NCBI GenBank assembly: GCA_035640455.1 | Contig: DASQWB010000043.1 | Span: 1 to 15,526 of the forward strand | DNA from: AC-50 sp035640455 | GTDB taxonomy: Bacteria > Actinomycetota > Thermoleophilia > Gaiellales > Gaiellaceae | Length of the DNA stretch: 15,526 nt | Direction of reading: 5' to 3' | Shown: positions 6,518 to 12,657 of the stretch, in pieces | Layout: each line of letters opens with the position of its first letter | Position numbering within the stretch: the stretch's first letter is position 1 | Position numbers and translations under genes: made by a program | The notes under the pieces: model-generated | The model's database searches: none | What the model was told of the DNA's origin: nothing | Seen by the model: the letters and a program-made list of their open reading frames with translations, nothing else

Positions 6518-8166
6518 ACCTCCACTATGACCGGAAGGATCATCGGGCGTCGACGGGTGCGGTCGTAGACGAGCTGGCCGACGGCATCGTGGAGGTGCTC
6601 CTGGAGGAGCTTGATCTCGCTGATCTCGCCGGCGAGGCACTCGTGGAGGACACGCGTCGCCTCCTCGCGCATCTCCGTCAGCAGCTCGTCGGGCCCGGTG
6701 AAGCCGCGCGCGATCAGCTCCGGCGGCGCCGTCGAGCGGCCATTCGAGGAGGCGAGCGTGGTGATCACGATCAGGACGCCGTCCTCCGACAGCCGCTGCC
6801 GGTCGCGCAGCGCCACGTCTTGGACGTCCCCCACGCCGAGACCGTCGACGAACGTGACGCCGGCCTCGACGTCGTCGACGATCCGGGCTCCGGCCGGTCC
6901 GAGCTCGACGACGGCGCCGTTCTCGGCGAGGACGATCGAGTCGGCGGGAATGCCGGCCTCGCGGGCGAGCTGGCCGTGCGCCGCGAGCATGCGGAACTCG
7001 CCATGGATCGGCATCACCGCTCGCGGGCGCAGCAGCGACAGGATCGTCCGCAGCTCCTCGGCGCAGGCGTGGCCGGAGACGTGGACGGGTGCGATCTCTT
7101 GGTGCAGCACCTCGGCCCCGGACTTCGCGAGCCGGTTGATCGCGTCGTGGACGCGCAGCTCGTTCCCCGGAACGGGCTTGGCCGAGATGATGACCGTGTC
7201 GCCGCGCTCGACGCGGACCGCGGGGTGGTCGTGGTAGGCGATCCGGGTCAGCGCGGAGAGCGGCTCGCCCTGGCTCCCGGTGCAGAGGATGAGCACCTCG
7301 TGCGGCGCGAGCTCGTCGAGCTCGACCGGCCGCACGAGCACCCCCTCGGGCACCTCCATGTACCCGAGGTTGCGCGCGATGTTGGCGCTCTTGCGCATCG
7401 AGCGGCCGACGATGCAGACCTTGCGCCCGGCCTGGATGGCGACGTCGATCGCCTGCTGCATCCGGTGGACGTTGGACGCGAACGAGGAGACGAGGATCCG
7501 CCCCTGCCGTTGGGGGATGATCTGCCGGAAGGCCTCGCCGACGACGCGCTCCGAGGGCGTGAAGCCCGGCCGCTCCGCGTTCGTCGAGTCGCCGAGGAGC
7601 AGGTCGACCCCGCGGTTGCCGAGCTCGGCGAGGCGCCCGACGTCGGTCTTCAGCCCGTCGATCGGCGTGTGGTCGAGCTTGTAGTCGCCCGTGTGGACGA
7701 TGCGGCCACCCGGGGAGTCCAGCGCGATCGCGACCGAATCGGGGATCGAGTGCGCCATCCGGACGAACTCGGCGCGGAACGGGCCCAGCTCGAGCGGCCC
7801 GCGCGCCGGGTCGATCTCCTCGAGCTCGGCCGCCCGCAGCAGGCCGTGCTCGTCGAGCTTCGACTTCACGAGCCCGAGCGTCAGGCGGGTCGCCCAGACC
7901 TCGTCGACGTCGAGCTCGCGCAGGACGTAGGGCAGCGCGCCGACGTGGTCCTCGTGCCCGTGCGTGAGCAGGACGGCCCGGATCGGCCGGCCGCGGAGAT
8001 AGCCGAAGTCCGGCAGGACGAGATCGACGCCGAGGTGCTCGTCGCGCGGGAACGCGAGGCCGGCGTCGACGACGATCCGCTCGTCGCCGGCCTCGAAGAC
8101 GGTCATGTTCTTCCCGACCTCGCCGAGGCCGCCGAGCGGGATGATGCGCGTGGTTCCGTCCGCCAC
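6514..8166 (-). CDS. rnj: Ribonuclease J (metallo-beta-lactamase/beta-CASP RNase)
   Basis: A 550-aa ribonuclease of RNA decay and maturation with endo- and 5'-3' exonuclease activity in known relatives. It opens RIIPLGGLGEVGKN, the family hallmark, and has the zinc motif THGHEDHVGA (68-77), HTGDYKLDH, GDSTNAERPG, the beta-CASP stretch ILVSSFASNVHRMQQ, HVSGHACAEEL and MPIHGEFRML, then a C-terminal domain. The common GHAS(Q/G)EE reads GHACAEE here, a mild change. GTG at 8166 (MADGTTRII) is preferred. GTG at 8190 would add WEPYTGPV-type residues not typical of the family. A TACACT six bases before GTG 8166 would allow leaderless transcription from that start. It heads a chain with the 185-aa protein, ribokinase and nucleoside hydrolase. 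dapA upstream is the common actinobacterial neighbour. Confidence 0.95.
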   Translation of the reverse strand: MADGTTRIIPLGGLGEVGKNMTVFEAGDERIVVDAGLAFPRDEHLGVDLVLPDFGYLRGRPIRAVLLTHGHEDHVGALPYVLRELDVDEVWATRLTLGLVKSKLDEHGLLRAAELEEIDPARGPLELGPFRAEFVRMAHSIPDSVAIALDSPGGRIVHTGDYKLDHTPIDGLKTDVGRLAELGNRGVDLLLGDSTNAERPGFTPSERVVGEAFRQIIPQRQGRILVSSFASNVHRMQQAIDVAIQAGRKVCIVGRSMRKSANIARNLGYMEVPEGVLVRPVELDELAPHEVLILCTGSQGEPLSALTRIAYHDHPAVRVERGDTVIISAKPVPGNELRVHDAINRLAKSGAEVLHQEIAPVHVSGHACAEELRTILSLLRPRAVMPIHGEFRMLAAHGQLAREAGIPADSIVLAENGAVVELGPAGARIVDDVEAGVTFVDGLGVGDVQDVALRDRQRLSEDGVLIVITTLASSNGRSTAPPELIARGFTGPDELLTEMREEATRVLHECLAGEISEIKLLQEHLHDAVGQLVYDRTRRRPMILPVIVEV

Positions 8167-8172
8167 CGGCCC

Positions 8173-8178
8173 AGTGTA
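8173..8178 (-). promoter_or_regulatory. Possible -10 element for leaderless rnj transcript
   Basis: TACACT on the minus strand, followed by exactly six bases and then GTG 8166. This is the spacing expected when transcription starts at the first base of the start codon, and no Shine-Dalgarno sequence is present at a normal distance. dapA shows the same arrangement. No good -35 is seen, so support is modest. Confidence 0.35.
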
Positions 8179-8236
8179 CGGCTCCCACACCGCGCCGGGG
8201 CGCGCTCAGCGGGCTCGCCGGGCCCGGCGCATCGCA

Positions 8237-8251
8237 TGTGCACTCGTGCAT
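8237..8251. promoter_or_regulatory. Degenerate second copy of the TGTGCACTAGTGCACA palindrome
   Basis: TGTGCACTCGTGCAT agrees with 13 of the 16 bases of the perfect palindrome at 8386-8401 when aligned over 16 positions. The two centres are about 149 bases apart, both in the leader between dapA and rnj. Two related sites in one short gap suggest cooperative binding of a dimeric regulator, but no binder can be named. Confidence 0.35.
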
Positions 8252-8266
8252 CCGCCGCAGAGACAC

Positions 8267-8288
8267 CTCGCGCGGCTAGACGCGCGAG
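8267..8288. other. Perfect 8-bp hairpin in the dapA-rnj gap
   Basis: CTCGCGCG (8267-8274) and CGCGCGAG (8281-8288) flank the six-base loop GCTAGA. It lies about 160 bases past the dapA stop and 100 bases before the rnj start. No T-run follows on the minus strand. It could stop read-through from dapA or be a leader structure of rnj; the second is attractive because some RNase genes control their own message through leader hairpins. Confidence 0.4.
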
Positions 8289-8385
8289 CTCCTCCACGAT
8301 CCGGGGATGAACGGGCGCGTTCACGCTCCCCAGTGTCCCCGCCGACCTCACGCGCCTCTGTGCCGACAGCGCCACAATCTTCATG

Positions 8386-8401
8386 TGTGCACTAGTGCAC
8401 A
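8386..8401. promoter_or_regulatory. Perfect 16-bp palindrome, probable operator
   Basis: TGTGCACTAGTGCACA is identical to its own reverse complement, within the gap between dapA (ending 8446) and rnj. The form, two eight-base half sites without a spacer, is typical of an operator for a dimeric helix-turn-helix repressor such as GntR, TetR or MarR types. On the minus strand TTGTGC overlapping the site could serve as a weak -35, with GATTGT 17 bases on, which would place the operator in a promoter for rnj and the genes after it. The palindrome is observed; the regulator is unknown. Confidence 0.5.
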
Positions 8402-8445
8402 AACCGAGAAGGCCTTGCGCTGCGGCTATCGGGTGGTCGACGCCG

Positions 8446-9330
8446 CTACGCGGGGGTGGGAGCCAGCGCGCCGAGGCGCTCGAGGCAGTCGCGGACCCGC
8501 TCTCGCTCGCGCTCGTCGGCCTCGACGAGCGGCAGGCGCAGCCCGCCCACCTCGTGGCCGAGCAGGTTCAGCGCCGCCTTGATCGCGATCGGGTTCGTCT
8601 GCACTTTGAGCAGCTCGTACGCCGGCGCGAGCTCCTCCTCGATCTGTCTCGCGCCTGGCTCGTCGCCGGCCCGGAAGCGGCGGATCATCTCCTTCACCTG
8701 CGGCCCGATGACGTGGCTGTGCACGCAGACGCCGCCGACGCCGCCGAGCTCGAGGAAGGAATAGACGAGGTTGTCGTCGCCGGCGTATAGGTCGAGGTCG
8801 GTCTCGGCGAGGATCCGCCGCGCCTGGTCGAGGTCGTCGTTCGCCTGCTTGACCGCCGCCACCGTCTCGATCTCGGCGAGCTCGCAGATCGTCTCCGGCT
8901 CGAGGTTGAGGACGACGCGCGACGGGATGTTGTAGACGACGATCGGTTTGTCGCTCACGGCCGCGATCGCCTTGAAGTGCTCGACGATCCCGCGCGGCGG
9001 CGGCTTGTTGTAGTACGGCGTGACGACGAGGAAGCCGTCGACGCCGACCTCGTGCGCCTGCTCGGTGAGGTGGATCGAGTGGGCCGTCGAGTACGTGCCC
9101 GTCCCGGCCACGACCGTCCCGCGATCGCCGACGGCGTCGACGGCGGCGCGGAGGAGCTCGAGCCGCTCGTCGTCGGAGAGCGTCGGCGCCTCGCCGGTCG
9201 TGCCCGCGACGACGAAGCCGTCGGAGCCGTGGTCGAGGAGGTGGAGGGCCAGGCGGCGGAACGCCTCGTAGTCGACCCGACCGTCGCCGTCGAACGGCGT
9301 GACGATCGCGGTCAAGACCTCGCCGAGCAC
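8446..9330 (-). CDS. dapA: 4-hydroxy-tetrahydrodipicolinate synthase
   Basis: A 294-aa cytosolic enzyme condensing pyruvate with aspartate semialdehyde, the first committed step to diaminopimelate and lysine. The TIM-barrel motifs are in place: AGTTGEAPTLSDDE (42-55), TPYYNKPP (104-111, with the catalytic tyrosine pair), YNIPSR (133-138), the Schiff-base lysine in VAAVKQAN (K161), and the C-terminal LRLPLVE. Length is standard. The family has close relatives with other substrates, but the neighbouring dapB and the conserved gene order support dapA. The GTG at 9330 (MLGEVLTAIVTPF) matches the usual N-terminus. No ribosome site precedes it, but a TAACAT lies six bases upstream, suggesting a leaderless message. 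Confidence 0.94.
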   Translation of the reverse strand: MLGEVLTAIVTPFDGDGRVDYEAFRRLALHLLDHGSDGFVVAGTTGEAPTLSDDERLELLRAAVDAVGDRGTVVAGTGTYSTAHSIHLTEQAHEVGVDGFLVVTPYYNKPPPRGIVEHFKAIAAVSDKPIVVYNIPSRVVLNLEPETICELAEIETVAAVKQANDDLDQARRILAETDLDLYAGDDNLVYSFLELGGVGGVCVHSHVIGPQVKEMIRRFRAGDEPGARQIEEELAPAYELLKVQTNPIAIKAALNLLGHEVGGLRLPLVEADERERERVRDCLERLGALAPTPA

Positions 9331-9336
9331 AGGCGG

Positions 9337-9342
9337 ATGTTA
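9337..9342 (-). promoter_or_regulatory. Possible -10 element for leaderless dapA transcript
   Basis: TAACAT on the minus strand, then CCGCCT, then GTG 9330. The six-base spacing places initiation at the start codon itself, and there is no Shine-Dalgarno sequence. The same layout is seen before rnj. A -35 is not evident. Confidence 0.38.
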
Positions 9343-9409
9343 CCGGGCAATCCGATCGACCCCTTGACGCGTATTTCTTCCCTTGAGCACTCGTCTCGAG
9401 GGAGGGGGA

Positions 9410-10462
9410 ATGAGGACGAGACATCTGCAACGAGCTTTCGTCGCGGCCGCGGTCCTCGCCGTTGCCGCCGCTGTGCTCGCCGCCGCGACGCCGGCGGCCG
9501 AGAAGAACGCGTACGTCCAGCACAACCTCGTCTCGGACGGTTTCCTGCCGGCCGACCACACCGATGCGAATCTCGTGAACGCGTGGGGACTCACGTCGCT
9601 GCCCGGCTCGCCGTGGTGGGTGGCCGACAACGGGACGGACGTCTCGACGCTCTACACGGCCGACGGCACGCCGCGGCCACTCGTCGTGTCGGTGCCGAAC
9701 GCTCCGACCGGCGCCGTCTCGAACACGGGCCCGGACTTCGTCGTCGGCAGCGGGCCGGCCCTGTTCCTGTTCGCGACCGAGGAGGGCAAGATCCTCGGGT
9801 GGAACATGTCGCTCGGCACGACGGCGCAGGTCGTCGTCGACCGGTCGGCCGAGGACGCGATCTACAAGGGCCTCGCGATAGCCGGCGACCGGCTGTACGC
9901 GACCGACTTCCACAACGGAACGGTCGACGTCTTCGACGGGAGCTTCGGCCAGGTGAACGTTCCCGGTGCCTTCGTCGACCCGACGATCCCGGCGAGCTTC
10001 GCGCCGTTCGGGATCCAGAACGTCGGCGGCAACATCTTCGTCACCTACGCGAAGCAGGACGCCGACCGCGAGGACGACGTGGCCGGCCCAGGCCTCGGCT
10101 TCGTCGACGAGTTCGACGCAAGCGGCGCGCTGATCGGGCGCGTCGCGAGCCACGGGCAGCTGAACTCGCCGTGGGGCCTTGCGCCGGCGCCGGCCGGCTT
10201 CGGCCGCTTCTCGGGCGACCTCCTCGTCGGCAACTTCGGCGACGGGCAGATCACCGCCTTCGAGCGGCAGTCGAATGGCCGATTCGAGCCGCGCGGCCAG
10301 CTCCGGACGGAGAGCGGCGGCGTGCTGACGATCGACGGCCTGTGGGCGCTCCAGTTCGGCAAGGGAACCGCGAACAACGGCCCGACCGACACGCTCTTCT
10401 TCACCGCTGGCCCCGACGACGAGATGCACGGCCTCTTCGGGACGATCCGGGCGGCCGGCTAG
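9410..10462 (+). CDS. Secreted TIGR03118-family protein, probable beta-propeller
   Basis: A 350-aa exported protein of unknown function. Residues 1-30 form a signal peptide (MRTRHLQRAF then an Ala/Val/Leu core, cleavage near ATPAAE). The mature part has family-like phrases in order: YVQHNLVSDG, DANLVNAWGLTSLPGSPWWVADNGTDVSTLY, a TDFHNGTVDVFDG repeat, ASFAPFGIQNVGGNIFVTYAKQD, the LNSPWGLAPAPAGFG stretch, LLVGNFGDGQITAF and a C-terminal TLFFTAGPDDEMHGLFGTI. Repeating hydrophobic strands with NG/DG turns suggest a beta-propeller like NHL or SMP-30 folds. ATG 9410 directly follows GAGGGAGGGGG, so it is preferred over an in-frame GTG/ATG nine codons earlier. It is transcribed against its neighbours and sits between dapA and dapB, where relatives carry thyX or small genes, so it looks inserted. 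Confidence 0.85.
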   Translation: MRTRHLQRAFVAAAVLAVAAAVLAAATPAAEKNAYVQHNLVSDGFLPADHTDANLVNAWGLTSLPGSPWWVADNGTDVSTLYTADGTPRPLVVSVPNAPTGAVSNTGPDFVVGSGPALFLFATEEGKILGWNMSLGTTAQVVVDRSAEDAIYKGLAIAGDRLYATDFHNGTVDVFDGSFGQVNVPGAFVDPTIPASFAPFGIQNVGGNIFVTYAKQDADREDDVAGPGLGFVDEFDASGALIGRVASHGQLNSPWGLAPAPAGFGRFSGDLLVGNFGDGQITAFERQSNGRFEPRGQLRTESGGVLTIDGLWALQFGKGTANNGPTDTLFFTAGPDDEMHGLFGTIRAAG

Positions 10463-10490
10463 CGCGACGCGCGACGACTTGGGGGTCACC

Positions 10491-10522
10491 GTTCCGGTGC
10501 CGGGCGCGACCGGCACCGGGAC
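10491..10522 (+). terminator. Terminator hairpin of the TIGR03118 gene
   Basis: GTTCCGGTGCCGG (10491-10503) and CCGGCACCGGGAC (10510-10522) pair over 13 positions with one G-T pair around a six-base loop. It starts 28 bases past the TAG stop. A pyrimidine run CTCTCTCTTCTCTG follows eight bases later, a weak substitute for a U-tract. It is the most likely 3' end of the plus-strand message. Confidence 0.65.
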
Positions 10523-10551
10523 GCGCACGCTCTCTCTTCTCTGCCAGACGC

Positions 10552-10580
10552 GCGTGCTGGGGGCCCCTTAGCCCCCACGC
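10552..10580. terminator. Second hairpin in the convergent gap
   Basis: GCGT and GGGGGC (10552-10564, with a GCT bulge) pair with GCCCCC and ACGC (10571-10580) around a six-base loop. Standing between two convergent genes it can act on messages from either side. No T-run on either strand. Confidence 0.4.
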
Positions 10581-10671
10581 TTCGCTCTCGATCCTAGGTC
10601 GCGGGGCCCGACGCCGAAAGTGTCGGCACGTGCCGGAACTGCGCCGACTTCGTCGCCGCTCCCTTACGGCC

Positions 10672-10691
10672 GGCGCCGCCGCGTCGGCGCC
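10672..10691 (-). terminator. Hairpin directly after the dapB stop
   Basis: GGCGCCG (10672-10678) and CGGCGCC (10685-10691) form a seven-base GC-only stem with a six-base loop, touching the dapB TAG at 10694-10692. U-tract absent. It is a plausible end of the cyclase-peptidase-dapB operon. Confidence 0.45.
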
Positions 10692-11321
10692 CTAGAGGAG
10701 CTTGTCGAGGCCGACAGTCAGTCCGGGCGACAGGGTCGGCAGCCGCTCGAGCGCGAGCAGGACGCCCGGCACGAAGGCCTCACGCGACGTCGTGTCGTGC
10801 CGGATCGTCAGGACCTGCCCCTCCCCTCCGAGCAGCACCTCCTGGTGCGCGACGAGGCCCGGGAGGCGCACCGAGTGTATCGGCGGGTCGCCCGGAAGGA
10901 GCGCCGCCGTCGCCTTGGCCGTCCCGGACGGCGCGTCGGCCTTCGTCTCCGCGTGGAGCTCGACGATCTCGGCTCGCGGCAGATACCGAGCCGCCTCGGC
11001 AGCAAAGCGCATCATCAGGACGGCGCCGATCGCGAAGTTCGGCGCGTGGAAGACGGGGAGCTCGGCCGCCCGGGCGAGCCGGTCGAGCTCGTCCAGGTCG
11101 AGGCCGGTCGTGCCGACCACGCACGGCACTCGGTTCGCAAGCGACGCGCGGACGTTCTCGAGCCCCGCCTCCGGTCGCGTGAAGTCGATCGCGGCGTCGC
11201 ACCCGGCGACGACCAGCGGCGTGTCGCGCCCCATGCCGAGCACCTCGTGTCCCGCCCGCTGCAGCGCGGGCACGAGTAGGCGCCCGACCTTGCCGCGGTG
11301 GCCGATGAGCGCGACCCTCAT
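10692..11321 (-). CDS. dapB: 4-hydroxy-tetrahydrodipicolinate reductase, short form
   Basis: A 209-aa NAD(P)H-dependent reductase, the step after DapA in diaminopimelate/lysine synthesis. Recognisable elements are the nucleotide-binding GHRGKVG (7-13), IDFTRPEA, GTTG (70-73), HAPNFAIGAVLMMRFA, KADAPSGTA (127-135), VRLPGLVAHQEVLLGGEGQVLTIRHD and a C-terminal FVPGVLLA...GLTVGLD. It is shorter than the usual 245-270 residues through deletions in the N-terminal domain and before VRLPGL. The normally paired histidines (HHxxK) read HAETK here: the first His (123) and Lys (127) remain, the second His is Ala. ATG 11321 is chosen because the protein then starts MRVALIGHRG as in relatives; GTG 11333 is an alternative. 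It lies 31 bases after the M16 peptidase gene. Confidence 0.9.
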   Translation of the reverse strand: MRVALIGHRGKVGRLLVPALQRAGHEVLGMGRDTPLVVAGCDAAIDFTRPEAGLENVRASLANRVPCVVGTTGLDLDELDRLARAAELPVFHAPNFAIGAVLMMRFAAEAARYLPRAEIVELHAETKADAPSGTAKATAALLPGDPPIHSVRLPGLVAHQEVLLGGEGQVLTIRHDTTSREAFVPGVLLALERLPTLSPGLTVGLDKLL

Positions 11322-11352
11322 CGCGGCACGCACCGGCCGGGTCGCGCCACCG

Positions 11353-12648
11353 TCACGCCGCGGCGCGCGCCACGAGAGCCGGATTCAGCCGCTCCACCGC
11401 CTCGTGGAAGCGCTCCTCGCTCGGCCCCACGCAAGCGGCCGAGAGCCGCTCCGGGGCGAGCAGCAGGCCCGCGAGCTCCGAGACCGCCTCGGGCTCGACG
11501 GCGTCGATCTCCGCGATGATCCGGTCGAAGGAGAGCAGCTCCGTGTCGGTGATCAGCGACTTGCCGAGCCGGCTCATCCGGTTCGACGTCGACTCCATCG
11601 AGAGCATGATCCGCCCCTTCACGTTCTCCTTCGCGCGCACGAGCTCCTGGTCGCGCAGGTTGCCGGCCGCGATGTCGGCGACCTGCTCGGCCGCGATCTC
11701 GACGCACGCGGCGAGGTTGTCCTCCCGGGTACCGAGATAGATGCCGACGACGCCGGTGTCGGTGTACTGGCCCGCGAAGCTGTAGACCGCGTACGCCATT
11801 CCCCGCTTCTCGCGGATCTCCTGGAAGAGCCGCGACGAGGCGGAGCCGCCGAGGATCCCGTCGAGGAGCGAGGCGGCGAAGCGGCGCCGGTCGGAGCGCG
11901 CGATTCCGGGCGCGCCGAGGCAGACGTTGTACTGCTCGGTCTCCTTGCGCGCGAAGCGAAGCCCGGGCGGCGGCGCCTTCACGAGCGGCGGCCGGACACG
12001 CGTCCCCTTCGGCGGCGCCTCGGTCTTCCGCCGCCGCGCCGCCTCGAGCAGCTTCACGAAGCGCTCGTGGCCGACGTTTCCGGCCGCCGCCACGACGACG
12101 TTTCCCCCGACGTACATGGCCCGATGGTACGCACGGATCGCGCGCGGGCTGATCGAGGAGATCACCTCGGCCGTCCCGATCACCGGCCGCCCGAGCGGAT
12201 GACCACCGAAGACGGCCTCCGAGAAGAGGTCGTGCACGAGCTCCTGCGGCGTGTCCTCGACCATCGCGATCTCCTCGAGCACCACCTCCCGCTCGGAGTC
12301 GACGTCGGAGAACACGGGCGCGTAGACCATGTCCGCCATCACGTCGACCGCCTCCTCGACGTGCGAGTCGGGGACACGGGCGTAGACGACGGTGTGCTCG
12401 CGGGACGTGGCCGCATTTAGCTCGCCTCCGAGGGCGTCGAAGATCTCGGCGATGTCCTGGGCGCTGTAGGAGCGCGAGCCTTTGAAGAGCAGATGCTCGA
12501 TGAAGTGCGAGACGCCGGCCCGGTTGGCGCGCTCGTCGCGCGAACCGGCGCCGATCCAGAAGCCGAGCGCGACTGAGCGGACGCTCGACACGCGCTCGGA
12601 GATGACGCGCTCGCCCGAGTCGAGCTCGCTCAACACGTATTTCTGCAC
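11353..12648 (-). CDS. M16-family zinc peptidase (insulinase/processing-peptidase type)
   Basis: A 431-aa soluble metallopeptidase of the M16B type. The inverted zinc motif HFIEH (HxxEH) is at residues 48-52 in VSHFIEHLLFKGS, and the downstream glutamate ligand falls in VVLEEIAMVEDTP. The remainder shows the two-lobed family pattern, including LGRPVIGTAEVI, YVGGNVVVAAAGNV, and the C-terminal-lobe features GILGGSASSRLFQEIREKRGMAYAVYS and LSMESTSNRMSRLGK. Length fits a complete subunit. GTG 12648 starts nine bases after the upstream cyclase stop, so they are co-transcribed. In actinobacteria this peptidase is normally directly downstream of pnp; its in vivo substrate is not known to me. Confidence 0.93.
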   Translation of the reverse strand: MQKYVLSELDSGERVISERVSSVRSVALGFWIGAGSRDERANRAGVSHFIEHLLFKGSRSYSAQDIAEIFDALGGELNAATSREHTVVYARVPDSHVEEAVDVMADMVYAPVFSDVDSEREVVLEEIAMVEDTPQELVHDLFSEAVFGGHPLGRPVIGTAEVISSISPRAIRAYHRAMYVGGNVVVAAAGNVGHERFVKLLEAARRRKTEAPPKGTRVRPPLVKAPPPGLRFARKETEQYNVCLGAPGIARSDRRRFAASLLDGILGGSASSRLFQEIREKRGMAYAVYSFAGQYTDTGVVGIYLGTREDNLAACVEIAAEQVADIAAGNLRDQELVRAKENVKGRIMLSMESTSNRMSRLGKSLITDTELLSFDRIIAEIDAVEPEAVSELAGLLLAPERLSAACVGPSEERFHEAVERLNPALVARAAA

Positions 12649-12657
12649 GAAGCGATC

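Noticed and set aside
6589..8310. A 573-codon plus-strand frame opposite RNase J
   Set aside because: Rich in Asp, Arg, Val and Leu with no motif; long antisense frames arise from third-position GC bias. The minus-strand frame carries all RNase J motifs.
8308..8323. TGAACGGGCGCGTTCA, resembling an SOS (LexA) box
   Set aside because: The actinobacterial LexA box is GAAC-N4-GTTC, while this has six bases between the half sites, and no damage-response gene lies next to it.
8103..8402. A minus-strand 99-codon frame between dapA and rnj, with a segment (RIVEELARLAARGVSAADAR) faintly like a helix-turn-helix protein
   Set aside because: Its 3' part overlaps the start of rnj in another frame and turns into Arg/Ser/Ala low complexity, it has no ribosome site, and part of the attractive segment is just the translation of the 8267-8288 hairpin. 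A decayed regulator remains possible but is not supported enough to annotate.
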